Shown here piece by piece: positions 11,472-25,921 of a stretch of 64,000 nt of DNA. The notes below the pieces were generated by a model. That model was given only the letters and a program-made list of their open reading frames with translations. It was not told where the DNA came from and searched no databases. The position numbers were made by a program, and so were the translations under genes. Location of the stretch: contig WAID01000007.1 in assembly GCA_016584495.1 (NCBI GenBank), positions 2,218,001-2,282,000 on the forward strand. The letters are read 5' to 3'. Source of the stretch: Celoporthe dispersa. Its lineage: Eukaryota > Ascomycota > Sordariomycetes > Diaporthales > Cryphonectriaceae. Numbering within the stretch: the first letter of the stretch is position 1; every line of letters starts with the position of its first letter.

Positions 11472-14185
11472 ATGGGACTCCCAAACCCCCTTCGGCAGCG
11501 AGGGCCACAGCTACCCATCTACGAGAAGATCCCCAGGGAGCAGCTGTCATCACAGGAGGAGGACGACTACGACCTCACAGATGACGACCGCGACGACTCG
11601 TCCTCGTCCGCCTCCTCGCCAAGCCGGGACTCGAGACGGACCAGCTCGCTGTCCTCCAAGGCCGCCAAGCTCAAGAGAAAGCTCAATGTCAACGCAACGC
11701 TGGCCCCCCCAGCCACCACGCCCAACCTCCTGAGCCCGATGCTCACGCCCAGGAAACAGACCTTCACCCTCTCCCGCCGGGCCACCGGCGCGGGCCTCTA
11801 CAGGCTCCCCAACAAGATCACCAGGTTCCTCTGCATCGGCCTCCTGGTCGGCATAATATTATTCATCTCCGCCTTGGTCCATGCCGGCGTGGCAGAGAAC
11901 CACAGGATACTCAAGGGCGAGCTGCCCTCGCGGCCCACGGGCCCCAACGCCTGGGAGTCCTTCAACTTCCTCACCCGCTACTACGGCGGCATAAGGACCC
12001 TTACCCCTTCGAGGACAACATCCCCCAGTACCCGAGGAGCGAGGACGAGCTGCCTTTCAACGGGGACGAGCCGGGCCCGGCCTTCTTCAGCGGCTCGCAG
12101 GAGCCCACCGAGGCGGCCCTGCCCCCGAGCAAGTCCTTCCCCAACGACTACCGAAACACTGTCCTCAAGGCGCAGAAGGTCAACGAGTGCTTCCTGGACG
12201 CCCAGCAGAAGGTGAAGGTGCCCTACATCCGGTACTATGACGGGCGGCCCGCCGGCTTCCCCCAGAATGTGCTGGGCTCCTACGAGCTCCTGTCCCTGCC
12301 CGAGGACATCTGCTTCGAGCGCCACGGCAGGCTGGGCCCGTATGGGTTCGGGTACTCGGTCCGCTCTGGTGGTCTGGGCATCGGCGAGCACGGCGATCGT
12401 GATGGTTCCGAGCTCGTCTGGGACGCAGCCCACCAGGTTGACTGGCGCAACACCGACTGGTCGGAAGTGCAGCGCAGCTGCTACCAGGCCAATGCCGATC
12501 TCTACAAGCCGCTCACCCGCCGGCACCACCCTCCACGCGGCTTCTATATCAACGAGAAGCTCGAGAACATGACCCTCTTCCGGAGGGACGACGGCATGCC
12601 CGCCATCGGGGAGGCCCTGGCGCCAGGTGCCACCTACGATACATCAGCGCCGCTGAGGCAGGGCGGGGGCGCCGCTGTCCAGGCTGCCGACAGCCCTGCG
12701 GCTGCGTCGAAGCCTGCCGGGACAGACGCCGGGGGTGCTGCTGTGGCGAAGCCGGCGGGCGAGCTGTCCCGGACCGCCATCGTGATCCGCTGCTGGGATG
12801 AGTACGACTGGCGGGCAGAGGACGTTGTGTACCTGCGCTCTATCATCACCGAGCTCTCCCTCGCGTCGGGCGGCCGGTACGACGTCCACCTCCTCGTCCA
12901 GGTGAAGAACGACGCGACGTACCCTATCTGGGCCGACGACGAGGTGTACGAACAGAGGATCAAGGACACCGTGCCCAAGGAGCTGCAGAGTATTGTCACC
13001 CTCTGGACGGAGACACAGATGCTCTCGCTGTACCAGGGCATCCATGACTTGTGGACGCGGGGCAAGGACCTACCTGTCCATGGCGTGTACCGCGGACTCC
13101 AGATGGCCATGCAGTACTTTGCGTACAACCACCCCGAGTACGACTACTTCTGGCAGTGGGAGATGGACATCCGGTACACCGGCCACTACCTCGACCTGTT
13201 CACCAAGATGGAGAACTGGGCAAAGGAGCAGCCGCGAAAGGGCCTCTGGGAGCGAAACGCGCGCTTCTACATACCGGTCGAGCACGGCACCTGGGAGGAC
13301 TTCAGCCAGATGGCACGTGTGCAGTCCGAGATGGGTACCACCAGCGCCGATAACATCTGGGGCGGGATCGACAAGAAGAAGAAGCCCAAGAAGCCACAGG
13401 AGCTGACCCGCGGCGAGAAGATGATCTGGGGCCCGGTGCGCCCGTCAGACGCCAACGACTGGTTCGAGCCCGAGAACGACCCCGTCCCGCCTACAACCTA
13501 CGAGCACGACAAGTACCAGTGGGGTGTCGGCGAGGAGGCCGATCTGATCACGCTGAACCCCATGTTCGACCCTGAAAAGACCACCTGGCTCCTGGCTGAC
13601 GATATCACCGGCTATAACGAGACCGATGAGGCGGGAAAGCCACCGCGCCGTGCCCAGATCATCACCGCCAGCCGCATGTCCCGCAAGCTGCTCTTGACCA
13701 TGCACCGCGAGACCGCCTTCAAGAAACACCACGCCTTCCCCGAGATGTGGCCCGCGACGGTCGCCCTCCAGCACGGCTACAAGGCTGTCTTCGTGCCCCA
13801 CCCCCTCTATGTGGATCGCGAGTGGCCGACCCAGTATATGGCGGCCGTGTACAACGGCGGCAAGAATGGTGCGTCGGGTGGGTCGCGGACGAGCGTGTTC
13901 GGGCAGCGCGAGCACAACCTGCAGGGGCTGACCTGGTTTTACAACTCCGGCTTCGCCCCGAACCTGTACCGGCGGTGGCTGGGCCTGAAGGTCAACAACG
14001 ACGGCGGCGAGGAGTTCGAGCTGACTCGCGATATGACCAAGGACGAGACCTCCGTCGGCGAGATGAGAGGTGGCGAGGGCCGCATGTGTCTCCCGCCGAT
14101 GCTGATTCACCCGATCAAGGGCGTGGATCTGCCGGTTGAGCAGTACGATGAGGTGGAGGTCCCCGAGTCTGACCCGAGCGCGTGA
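11472..14185 (+). CDS. DUF3405 family type II membrane protein (one frame break)
   Basis: Large fungal protein of the DUF3405 family, thought to be Golgi or secretory-pathway enzymes with a glycosyltransferase-like fold; the activity is not established. It is a single exon. The first ~115 residues are cytosolic and acidic/Ser-rich, and a signal anchor spans residues about 117-139 (FLCIGLLVGIILFISALV), a type II topology. Then come a stem and the lumenal domain with ICFERHGRLGPYGFGY, CWDEYDWRAEDV, FWQWEMDIRYTGHY and GVGEEADLITLNPMFDP; the acidic WEMDIRYTG stretch could be a metal or sugar-nucleotide site, which is inference. A low-complexity Ala/Pro/Gly insert (about 12,650-12,765) interrupts the domain. 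The frame breaks near 11,994-11,997, where one G appears missing; with it GGIRD runs into PYPFEDNIPQYPRS and the protein is 904 residues. Start choice: first ATG of the open frame, after a pyrimidine-rich leader. Confidence 0.85.
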
Positions 14186-15630
14186 GCGGATGTTATTGAG
14201 ACGTGAGGAGAATAATCGACCAGACGACTGGGAATCGGGCTGGTCCTCTCGATGGTTAATATGGTGCTGCGGATCTATCGGGGAGGAAGAGGCTGTGCCT
14301 CGAGCGAGGCTTATGCGAGGTGGACACCCCGCTTGGATCGGCCGCCTTATTATATGAGAGTCAGCATCATCTGGCAAAAGGGAAAGGGAGGGGCCGTCAA
14401 AGGAGTTTCAGGCGTCGTTCCGGGCAAGCAAATGGGTGTTCTGGGCTGCTTACGGGTGAGATCTCGGTGGCGTGGTTGCTCACAAAGCAGGAAATACCAT
14501 TGGTACACAGCATCGGGTTTTTTCTTTTTCACTACCGTCTTCATTCCCAACTGCACATTGGGACGTTTCCGGCTCACTCATTCTTTTTTTCTTTCTGTCG
14601 CATAGGCTACCATGGATTGTTCTTTCATATCAGGGACGGGCGGGCGACGGAAAGATGGGGAACCCTCTGATCCCACCATGAGAATAGTCCCCTGGGGTGT
14701 ACATAACTTTCCTGTGAATAGTCTAGATCCAGCACCTGGCTGTGGTGTTCTAATGATGAGTGATGAATGAAGACGAGATCTAGTGATTATTCTTCTGTCC
14801 CAACAGCATGTGCATGTGCATGGTGTGTGTGTGTGTGTGTGCGTAATTATATCTACAGTGTTGTATGTCTTGGACAGACTGACCTGGATTCATTCCTTGC
14901 ATTGCCCATCCCTGGTATGCCATGTTCAAGGGAGACAAACCAGTATCTATCAAAAAAAAACCAAAAAAAAAAAAAGTGTGAAGATCTTCTATCCAAGGAA
15001 TGGTGCACCAGGGGAGTATGTCGTAGATGGATGGGAGTCTGTAGTAGGGAGACCTGTCGATGTAGAACTTGGAATCCGTCTGATATCTTTCAGTTTCTCT
15101 GCCTTGCTTGGCCTCATGTCTCTTTCGGACCTACCTATCTGCCAGTGGCTCTACACGGTCACTGGCTTATCAACAGAGTTTGGCTTCTCTTGTTCTAGCT
15201 TGATGGAGAGCTTTTGAGGCCCGATGACTTTGGCCTATTGTACTATATCGCGTTTGAAGGGCTCGAGACAACTACGACCCAGTCTTTGTGCCTCATAGGG
15301 CAATTGATGTTGGTCTTGTACAATTCTCTATCCATATCGTGTCATTAGAACATCTCCTCTGATATACGGTTCTTCCACACCCGGTGCTTTTCTTTTTGGA
15401 TACTTATCCTCGAGTACGCCAAATCCCCCCCCCCCCTTTTTTTTTTTTTGTTTTTGTTCGAGACTGTCTCTGCGCCTGAGAGTTCTGTCAAATTCGCGTG
15501 GGTATTGGCATCGAAAGAACTGAAAACTCGCTGCATTCCAACACCTAGTATGCTATAGCCCATACGTGGGATTCCCTCCTTTGCATCTTAAGATTCACCC
15601 TCTCTCTCTCTCTCTTCTTGTTTTCTTTTC
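14186..15630. other. Convergent intergenic region, no gene seen
   Basis: Between the 3' ends of the DUF3405 and EMP24 genes. It holds a GT repeat near 14,823-14,842, A-runs near 14,950-14,975, a C-run followed by a T-run near 15,426-15,450, and a CT tract at about 15,600-15,616. No conserved coding sequence is seen. Confidence 0.5.
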
Positions 15631-16438
15631 CTACACGACCCTCTTCACCTCGAAGAATCTCCTCAGCCACCAGACCTGGAACACGGACTCGCCGATGACG
15701 ACACCGAGGATGAAGACGTTCCACCATTTGACACGGCTGTTTGTGCTCTCTGCGGTGTTGCGGTGGGTGCGCTCGCGGACGACGATGTAGGACTGCTCGT
15801 CCTTGACCTGGGCGAGGAGGTCGGACAGTTTCTTGACTGTTTTTTTGGTTTCCCCGCGGCTGGTCAGCAGCATGCCCCGGGCGGGATCGCAGGACAGGAC
15901 AGGAGCCAGACAGGCAGCAGCAGACTTACCTTCGGCCTCCAGGGGATCGGATGGCGTGTCCGACTCTGACACGTAGACGATGCCGTGGACGTTGAAGGAG
16001 ACCTCCTTGCTCGAAGCGCCCCAGTGGTCGTTGCCGAAGCAGTAGATGAACTTGCCGTCGTGCTTGGCGTCGAAGGAGTGGTCGCCGTTGGAGACGGACT
16101 TCTCGAAGACCTCGTACTGGCCCGAGGGGTTTGTGATCTGTTCGGGGCGTGGGGGTTATTAAATGTCCCTGTCAGCCATACTGCTCCTCCTCCCTCGTTG
16201 GGGACGCGGGACAAGGTGGACGGGCGAACCATACCCAGAAGTCAATGTCCAGGTTTCCTGCGCTGCCGAACTCCCTGTCGCCGACCTGGAAGGACACGGT
16301 CATCTTGTCGTCCTTGTGCAGCTGCTCGTGGAAGCACTCGCGGCCGTGGGCGGGCAGCTGGATGTTGTGGGCCACCACGGTGGAGGAGAACAGCCCTGCT
16401 GCTGCCAGGAGCAGCGACGAGGCCGAGAGGAACTGCAT
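15631..16438 (-). CDS. EMP24: Emp24, p24-family COPII cargo receptor (GOLD domain)
   Basis: p24 beta-subfamily protein that cycles between ER and Golgi and packages cargo such as GPI-anchored proteins into COPII vesicles. Three exons are read on the minus strand: 16438-16235, 16137-15930 and 15836-15631, giving 205 residues with a frame that closes exactly. A signal peptide of about 23 residues ends before HNIQLPAHGRECF, the beta-class N-terminus. The GOLD domain includes FQVGDREFGSAG and GKFIYCFGN, its Cys paired with the earlier one. The membrane-proximal coil VKDEQSYIVVRERTHRNTAE is almost invariant in the family. One transmembrane segment (WWNVFILGVVIGESVFQVWWL) is followed by the short cytosolic tail RRFFEVKRVV with the FF and terminal VV transport signals. 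I chose Met at 16438 because a signal peptide follows at once; an upstream in-frame ATG adds 11 charged residues. Confidence 0.93.
15837..15929 (-). other. Second intron of EMP24
   Basis: On the minus strand the donor is GTAAGT and the chosen acceptor AAAACAG, splitting a Val codon and giving LEAEVKKLSDLL as in the family. An earlier CAG (minus strand, near 15,858) puts the coil out of frame and was discarded. The first intron, 16138-16234, has donor GTATGG and acceptor AACAG, phase 0. Confidence 0.8.
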
Positions 16439-18842
<2,404 letters not shown>

Positions 18843-20376
18843 AGCGGTCACGGTCGAGGGACACGATCCGCCGGGGCCCATTCGGTTGTACTTCGCGCAG
18901 GGCAATCTCACCACGACCGAATGACATTTTGAGACATGAACGCTCTCAGCCCCCATGAACTTTGCGTCTACTTGTGATGATGGGTCATGAGCGATTCATA
19001 GTGGGACCGCTCGTGGGAGCAGTCGGAGGACGTTTCGCGTGTTTGGTCTTTTTGCGGCATGAAGGGCGGGAAGGGGCGCAATCGGGGAGGGCTCTTGGAA
19101 TCTTTGTACGATTTGTGGAATGATTCTGACTCTTTTCCTCTACGAGAATGTCATTGGGCCCCCTTTTCTCGGCGGCAGCTCTGTGGCCAAGGGGAGGGAG
19201 GAGGGCATGAGCCTGGGGCGGGCTACCTCGTGGTGCCTTTTGGTCTCTTGGCTCCTCTCCGTGCTCCTCGTCCTCTCCCGGGCCCCAGGTGTGCGAGCAG
19301 AGAAGATAGGGAAAGTCCGTTCACACAACACACCATTTCACTATCCCCGTCGCAGAGCAGGAGTCTTTTCATGTTCGTCGTCAACTTTACATAGACTGGT
19401 TAATTGCTCTTTTTCTCCTATTATTGTCGCCCCGTTTCTCCATGCTCCTCCCCTTGGTCGGTCTTGACAAGTGGCATCTAAATCAAGCATGCATGTCGTG
19501 TGTGACCTGACGTTGGCCCAGCGGAAAGTCTTCCCGCCTTCTGGAATGTCTTTTGTCTCGCACAAACCCACGCCATCGACACGGCCGCGTGTGTCTGCTG
19601 GGTGGGGTTCTTTTTTTTTAGAAAAAATTGAATACACACGAGACAGAGAGAGAGAGAGGCAGAGCCACGCAGAAAGAACAGGTGGCGAGATCGGCGACGG
19701 AACAATCCTGGGCCATCTGATCTATCCGGCTCAGCCGCACAGTTCGTTCTAAAATGGTGTCGCTGTGCCGCACTGCCTCTAGTGGTTGGTTGACTGGCGG
19801 CCTGGAAGACGAGATGGCTGACTGCTGTGGGCCAACCTGGCAGGATGGCTGAAGTGTGTTGTTTCTTCTTTGGATGAGCATGGTTGTACTGCGTGTTGTA
19901 CGACGTCGACATCTGGGCCTGATCCTCTTCCGGGTGTGTCCTCCTTATATCCTATGGGAACGACCAGCTATTATCCTGTCTGGGCTTGGGTACGGCGCTG
20001 CATAGGACTTGAGTATCTAGCGAAGAGGTTGTGCTCGACCTCGTCGTCTCCGACAGGTCGGGTCGGGTTCCTTTCGACCCTTCAGGTGGTGCACCGCGTC
20101 ATGCGCTGCTTGTAGCCCGGAAGTTGAGGATCTTGCGAAGCACTCAAGGCCTACCGTGTTGGCGGTGGCGATCCATACGTGAAGAGGGAAAGGAAAGGGA
20201 AAAAAAGAATTTTGAATTTGGTATCATGAGCAGAGATATGATGAGAGAGATGTATAATGTTGAAACGGAACAAGATCCCAAACAAATTCAACCGTCAGCC
20301 ACACACACACCACGCTCCTCCATCTTATGCAACCTTATAATAACGCCCACAAAACACCGTCACTGCAAGTTCATGT
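18843..20376. other. Convergent intergenic region ARF1/HSP78, no gene seen
   Basis: 3' UTRs of two convergent genes plus about 1 kb of spacer. It includes a T-run near 19,611-19,619, a GA tract near 19,645-19,658 and short CA repeats near 20,301-20,311. ORFs on both strands are short and show no recognisable domain. Confidence 0.5.
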
Positions 20377-22797
20377 CTACTCCTCCTCCTTCGGCCTCGC
20401 GCTCACCTCCAACCCCGAGCCGTCCGCGCTGATAGCCACGACCGCGGTATCGTTCATCTTGATCTCGCCCCGGATGATCTTGTCCGCCAGCCTGTTGCCG
20501 ATCTCGTGCGTGATCAGCCTGTTCAGCGGCCGGGCGCCGAACTTGGGGTCGTAGCCCTTGTCGGCGAGCCACTGCCTGACGTCCCCGGGCACGTCGAGCG
20601 TGATGCGCCTGTCGCCGAGGCGGGCCTGGAGCTCGCGGAGGCGGATGTCGACGATGTCGCGGAGGGCCTCGCGCGAGAGGCGCTTGAAGACGATGAACTC
20701 GTCGAGCCGGTTGAGGAACTCGGGCGGGTAGCTGGCGGCCACGACGTCGAGGACGGCCTTCTTGACGTCCGGGCTGATCTCGCCCGCCTCGGTCTCCCTG
20801 TAGGGGTGGATCGGGTCCGCGCCCACGAGGATGTCGGCCCCGAGGTTGGACGTCAGCACGATGATGGTGTTCCTGAAGTCGACCTTGTGGCCCTGGGCGT
20901 CGGTGAGGTACCCCTCGTCCAGGACCTGCAGGAGCAGCGCCGAGATGTCCCGGTGGGCCTTCTCGAACTCGTCAAAGAGCAGGACCGCGTACGGCTTGCG
21001 GCGCACCTGCTCTGTCAGCTGCCCGGCGTCCTCGTAGCCGACGTACCCGGACGGCGCGCCGATCAGCCGGGAGATGGTGTGTTTCTCCTGGAACTCGCTC
21101 ATGTCGAAGCGCACCACGGCCGACTCCGTCGAGAACAGGAAGCCGGCGAGCTTCTTGCACAGCTCCGTCTTGCCCACGCCCGTGGGGCCGAGGAAGAAGA
21201 ACGAGGCGAGCGGGCGGTTCTCGCCCGACAGGCCGGCGCGCTGCATCCGCACGGCGTTCGCGACGGCCCTGAGGGCCTCGTCCTGGCCCCTGACGGCCTG
21301 TCTGAGGTTGTCCTCCATGTGGATCAGCTTCTCGACGTGCCCGCTCGTCAGCTTGGACACGGGTATGCCCGTGATCCTGGCCACCACCGTGGCGATGTCG
21401 TCGGCCGTGACGGAGTCGTGGATCAGGGTGTCGCCAGAGGTGGCTGCGCCGGGCGCCTGCTCCCCCTCCCTGGGCAGCCTCTGCTCCAGGGCTGGTATCG
21501 CGCTGTACCTCAGCTCGGAGGCCCGGGCAAAGTTGCCCTCCCTCTGCGCCATCTCCAGCTCGATCTTGGCCCGGTCCAGCTCCGCCTGGGTCTGCTTTAT
21601 GGTCTCGATCTCGCCGCGCTCCCTGTCCCACCGCTCCGTGAGCACCCCGACCTCTTCCTGGAGCCTCGTGAGGTCCGCCTCGAGCTTCTCCCTCCTCTCC
21701 CGGCTGGCGACGTCGGACTCCTTCCTCAGGCTCTCGAGCTCGATCTGGATGGTCATGATCCTCTGGTCCAGCTTCATGATGTCCTCGGGCTTGCTCTCCT
21801 GCTGCAGCCGCAGGGAGCTGGCCGCCTCGTCCATCAGGTCGATGGCCTTGTCCGGCAGGAACCGGTCCGTGATGTACCGGTTGCTCAGCGTCGCAGCGGC
21901 CACCAGCGCCCCGTCTGTTATGCGCACACCGTGGTGTACTTCGTATTTGTCCTTGATACCGCGGAGGATGCTGATGGTGTCCTCGACCGTCGGCTCGTTC
22001 ACCAGGATGGGCTGGAAGCGCCGTGCCAGCGCGACATCCTTTTCGATGATCCGGTACTCGTTGAGCGTCGTGGCGCCGCAGCACTGCAGCTCCCCGCGCG
22101 AGAGGGCCGGCTTGAGCAGGTTGGACGCGTCGATGCTGCCCTCGGCCTTGCCGAGGCCCAGGAGCGTGTGCAGCTCGTCGACGAAGAGGATCACCTGGCC
22201 CTCGGCCTGCTCGACCTCCTGCAGCACCTTCTTCAGCCTCTCCTCGAAGTCGCCCCGGAACTTGGCGCCCGCGATGAGCGAGCCCAGGTCAAGCGATATG
22301 ACCCGCTTGTTCTTGATGCTCTCGGGCACGTCCCCGCGCACGATGCGCAGCGCCAGCCCCTCCAGGATCGCCGTCTTGCCCGTCCCGGCCTGTCCGATCA
22401 GCACGGGGTTGTTCTTGGTGCGCCGCGAGAGCACCTGGATGGTCCGCTGGATCTCGGCGTCCCGCCCGATCACAGGGTCGAGTTTCCCCTCCTTGGCCTT
22501 TGCCGTCAGGTCTATGCCGTACTGCTCGAGCGCGGGCTTCTCCTCCTCGCCGCTCATGTTCATTCGGTGGGTGCCGCCCGGCGGGTGCGGGCGGCCGCTG
22601 GCATAGTGCCGGACGGATGAGACGGAGGAGGGGAGTCGTATCGATGGGGTATCCGCTGCTGAGGACTGGAGGGCTGGTGTGGAGAGTGGTCCGGCCGCGA
22701 GAGGCTGGAGGGCGGTGGTTCGTGGGGTGAGTCGTCGGATTGCCGGCGCACTGGCGATGCGCCGAGTGGATGTTAGAAATTGGCGTCTCGCCAACAT
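20377..22797 (-). CDS. HSP78: Mitochondrial Hsp78, ClpB/Hsp100 disaggregase
   Basis: AAA+ protein disaggregase of the mitochondrial matrix, which works with mitochondrial Hsp70 to resolubilise aggregated proteins. Single exon, 806 residues. The first ~75 residues are Arg/Ser/Ala-rich with few acids, a good mitochondrial presequence, and the ClpB N-domain is absent as in yeast Hsp78. NBD1 holds Walker A GQAGTGKT (near residue 132), Walker [11 protein letters not shown] and the pore-loop segment [14 protein letters not shown] shortened coiled M-domain follows (about residues 335-440, [18 protein letters not shown] onward). NBD2 has Walker [10 protein letters not shown] (near 535), Walker [11 protein letters not shown], pore loop [10 protein letters not shown] and sensor-2 region [10 protein letters not shown]. 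The frame is intact. High GC3 coding produces very long but meaningless antisense ORFs. A possible heat-shock element lies about 160 bases upstream. Confidence 0.96.
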   Translation of the reverse strand: MLARRQFLTSTRRIASAPAIRRLTPRTTALQPLAAGPLSTPALQSSAADTPSIRLPSSVSSVRHYASGRPHPPGGTHRMNMSGEEEKPALEQYGIDLTAKAKEGKLDPVIGRDAEIQRTIQVLSRRTKNNPVLIGQAGTGKTAILEGLALRIVRGDVPESIKNKRVISLDLGSLIAGAKFRGDFEERLKKVLQEVEQAEGQVILFVDELHTLLGLGKAEGSIDASNLLKPALSRGELQCCGATTLNEYRIIEKDVALARRFQPILVNEPTVEDTISILRGIKDKYEVHHGVRITDGALVAAATLSNRYITDRFLPDKAIDLMDEAASSLRLQQESKPEDIMKLDQRIMTIQIELESLRKESDVASRERREKLEADLTRLQEEVGVLTERWDRERGEIETIKQTQAELDRAKIELEMAQREGNFARASELRYSAIPALEQRLPREGEQAPGAATSGDTLIHDSVTADDIATVVARITGIPVSKLTSGHVEKLIHMEDNLRQAVRGQDEALRAVANAVRMQRAGLSGENRPLASFFFLGPTGVGKTELCKKLAGFLFSTESAVVRFDMSEFQEKHTISRLIGAPSGYVGYEDAGQLTEQVRRKPYAVLLFDEFEKAHRDISALLLQVLDEGYLTDAQGHKVDFRNTIIVLTSNLGADILVGADPIHPYRETEAGEISPDVKKAVLDVVAASYPPEFLNRLDEFIVFKRLSREALRDIVDIRLRELQARLGDRRITLDVPGDVRQWLADKGYDPKFGARPLNRLITHEIGNRLADKIIRGEIKMNDTAVVAISADGSGLEVSARPKEEE

Positions 22798-23996
22798 TGT
22801 GATGGTGGTGAGTCCTTGGACACTATGGGAGGAGGAGTGTCAGGAAAGAGGAGAGAAGCATCATGTCAAGTGTTGAAATAAACAAGGGTGGGCAAGGTGG
22901 GATGCCGCATTGACGGACGTGGAAGACGATGGCGAGACTCGACACCGCGAGATGGTTCTGGAAATCCCACCAGGGCGCAAGCTCTGGGATCCCTGTCCAG
23001 GCCTTATCGATAAAGCTATACCCCTGCAGCCTGGCGCGAAACTTTTCTTCAGAGCCATTGCCCATAAATTAGGTCAAAGTTTTGTTCTTCTTCCCTCCTT
23101 CACCAGCTTCCAGTTTGAAGGTCTACTACTACACCCAGTCGCTTCCCAGCTGGACCTGTCACATGTATCAATCTGGATTTTCTTGATGGGGTGTCTCTGG
23201 CGTGATGAGCCATCATGGTCTAATCCTCCCCACGAAGGTGTCTACCAGATACTTCCTCGTCCAATTTTTCGCAACCTGCCAGGGAAGCAGCCTTCACAAC
23301 TGTGAATCATAATCTGGAAACCCACAATCCCCTATGCAGATTCAATGGTATGTACATGATTTCCCTTTGAGGCATTCCCCCTTCTCGTTCTCCTTTATCA
23401 CTCTTTCCCATATTCTACATGATGAGAAAATTGGTCCGTGTTTCTGAGCAGACTCAAGACCTGTTCAAATGAGGATAACAACAAGCACTGAGTGCATCTC
23501 TGAATCACACATCTATCCCTGATGGCAATTCTTCCAAGTATTTATGAGTCAAGGTCACAATTGCTGATGTGATATCAGATTTAGTACCCTTGATGTAAAT
23601 CTGGACCTCAAATGATACCCTCACGTCCACTCTAAGTGTAGACTGCCGGTAGTGATTTTTGCAAGGTAAGCTTGAGGCTTGTGCATGGGGGGGAGAGGCA
23701 GGATGGACAAGTGTGTTTAGGAGGAGTCAATGATAAATTGTTCTGTTCAAGATGTCAATTCTTTATGCGCTCTCTCCAAAGTGCCATCTATAATGAATAA
23801 ATTGTTGAATGAACTCCCACACACACGTGTTGAATAATCCCTTGTTCAATGCCAATCCCAATTTTTTTTTTTGAGTCCTTCCCGTCATATCATAAACATC
23901 GTACATGTGCGAAATGCAAATCATGACCAAGCTAAGAAGGGTATCTCCACCGTTGTCCTTTGGTCACCTTTCTCTCTACCTCTCTCTCTCTCTCTC
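22798..23996. other. Intergenic: HSP78 promoter and ADE17 3' UTR
   Basis: The first few hundred bases are upstream of HSP78. From about 23,300 the sequence is noticeably more AT-rich. A CT repeat at about 23,980-23,998 abuts the ADE17 stop codon. No protein or RNA gene is supported. Confidence 0.5.
22952..22970 (-). promoter_or_regulatory. Putative heat-shock element upstream of HSP78
   Basis: A core TTCTGGAA (22956-22963) fits the inverted nTTCnnGAAn arrangement bound by Hsf1, about 160 bases upstream of the HSP78 start, with imperfect flanking units in step. A second, weaker GAA/TTC cluster lies near 23,038-23,050. This is motif inspection only; two-unit matches occur by chance. Confidence 0.35.
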
Positions 23997-25921
23997 TTAG
24001 TGGTGGAACAGACGGATGTTCTGCTCGATGAAGGTGATGCCCAGCTTCTCGGCCGTCTCAAAAACGGGCTGGTCGTTTTGGCTGCCACCGGGAGCAGCAA
24101 TGTACTTGACCCCAGACTTGGCGGCGCGGTACACGTTGTCGGTGAAGGGGAACTGCGTAGAATGTCAACATAGAGCTCTGTTCATGGCTTGGGGCGTTGG
24201 AAGGATAACTCACGAAAGCATCGCTGGATACGGCGACGTCAGTCAGCTTCTTGAGCCACTCCTCACGCTCCTCCTCGGTAAAGGGCTTGGGAACCTCGTC
24301 GAAGGTCGCCTCGAAAGCCTCCCGCTCAGGGCCATCCTTGGGCAGCTCGCCGCTGACCAGCAGATCGATGGCATTGCTCTTGTCGGCACGCTTGGTACCC
24401 TTCTTCCACTTGAGGCCAAGGACACGCGGGCTGAAGCGGAGCCAGAAGTTGTCGGCCTTGTCGCCAGCCAGACGCGTGCAGTGGATGCGAGACTGCTGGC
24501 CGGCACCCAGGCCGATGACCTGGCCGCGGTAAGCGTAGCAGACCGAGTTGCTCTGGGTGTACTTCAGCGCGATCGTGGCCACGGCCAGGTCGCGCAGGGC
24601 GCTCTCAGGCACGTTGGCATTGTCCTTGGGCGTGATGACAGTGCCGAAGGAAGCGGGAGAGAGGGCAGCATCGTTGCGCTGCTGGGCCAGGGTCACACCG
24701 TACACAGTGCGCGTCTCCCTCTTGTTTGGCTCGTACTCGGGGTCCATCTGCAGGACGAGATACTTGCCTCCCTTCTTCTTCTTGAGGATCTCCAGCGCGG
24801 TATCCTCGTAGCCCGGTGCGATGACACCGTCCGAGACCTCCTTGGAGATGATGCTGGCAGTCGCGACATCGACAACGTCGCTGAGGGCGATGAAGTCGCC
24901 AAAGCTGCTCATGCGGTCCGCACCACGGGCGCGGGCATAAGCCTGGGCCAGACCAGACTCATCGATGCCCGGGATATCCTCGACAAAGAAGGCCTTCTTC
25001 TCTTCTGCGGTCAGGGGAAGGCCGATAGCGGCACCGGCGGGCGATACATGCTTGAAGCTGGCAGCTGCGGGCCTGTCCAGTGCCTGCTTCAGCTCCTTGA
25101 CCAGAGGCCAGCTGTTGAGGGCGTCGAGCAGGTTGATGTATCCAGGCGAGCCGCAGAGGACCTTGAAGGGCAGCTGGCCCTCCTTGACGTACGCCTCAGC
25201 GGGCTTCTGGTGTGGGTTGGCACCGTACCGCAGGGCCATGTACTGGCGGCCGTCGGCAGCGTACTTCTTGCGGAAGAAGTCGGAGATGGCGGCATCGTAG
25301 TCGGCGGTGTGCTCGAAGGCCTTCAGGGCATACAGCTGGCGGCTGGACTCCTTGACCTCGCCGCTCTCGAGCTCCTGGAGAAATTCGGCATAGTCGGCCG
25401 GGTCGCTGAGGATCGTGACACGGGCGTGGTTCTTGGCAGCAGCGCGGATCAGGGTCACGCCGCCGATATCGATCTCCTCAACAGCCTCGGGCACGGTCAC
25501 GTTGATCTTGGCAACGGTGTCCTTGAAGGGGTAAAGGTTGCAGATCACGTAGTCCACCTTGTTGATGCTCTGTTCCGCCAGGTCCTTCTCGTCCGACGCG
25601 AGGTTACGGGCGAGGATTCCTGCGTGCACGGCGGGGTGGAGGGTCTTGACGCGGCCAGCCAGCATCTCGGGGGCCTTGGTGATGGCGGAAATGTCCCTGC
25701 ACAGAACTTTTGTGAGCCCGCTGCCACAGCTCGGTAGGTAGACGAAGGGCGCGCGCATACTCAACTGGGAAGCCAGACTCCCTGATCATCTTGGCGGTTC
25801 CCCCAGAGGCCAGGATGCGGACATTCTGCTGGACGAGACCCTTGGCCAGGTCGAGCAGGCCAGTCTTGTCGTAGACAGAGACGATGGCAATGCGCTGCCC
25901 CTCGCTCGCCTGGTTGGACAT
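23997..25921 (-). CDS. ADE17: Bifunctional purine enzyme: AICAR transformylase / IMP cyclohydrolase
   Basis: Catalyses the last two steps of de novo IMP synthesis in the cytosol: formyl transfer to AICAR, then ring closure. Three exons are read on the minus strand: 25921-25761, 25696-24214 and 24152-23997, giving 599 residues, close to the usual ~592. The N-terminal MGS-like cyclohydrolase domain starts [12 protein letters not shown] and includes [17 protein letters not shown] and [15 protein letters not shown]. The transformylase domain has [10 protein letters not shown], the SFKHVSPAG segment with the catalytic Lys-His pair, and the final exon supplies [20 protein letters not shown] and [11 protein letters not shown]. 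Start: ATG at 25921, just before [14 protein letters not shown]; upstream in-frame sequence lacks an ATG. It diverges from PSF1 across 528 bases. Confidence 0.96.
25697..25760 (-). other. First intron of ADE17 (second at 24153-24213)
   Basis: A 64-nt intron with donor GTATGC and acceptor GTGCAG, phase 2, joining GFPVE to DISAITK. A nearby GTTGAG donor was rejected because it breaks the frame. The second intron is 61 nt with donor GTGAGT and acceptor CGCAG, phase 0, joining SSDAF to FPFTDN. Confidence 0.82.

Noticed and set aside
20506..22620. Antisense ORFs of 704 and 510 codons opposite HSP78
   Set aside because: They mirror the GC-rich third positions of HSP78, show no domain, and the sense strand has full family homology.
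24016..25737. 573-codon ORF opposite ADE17
   Set aside because: Same codon-bias shadow; the minus strand encodes a complete bifunctional purine enzyme.
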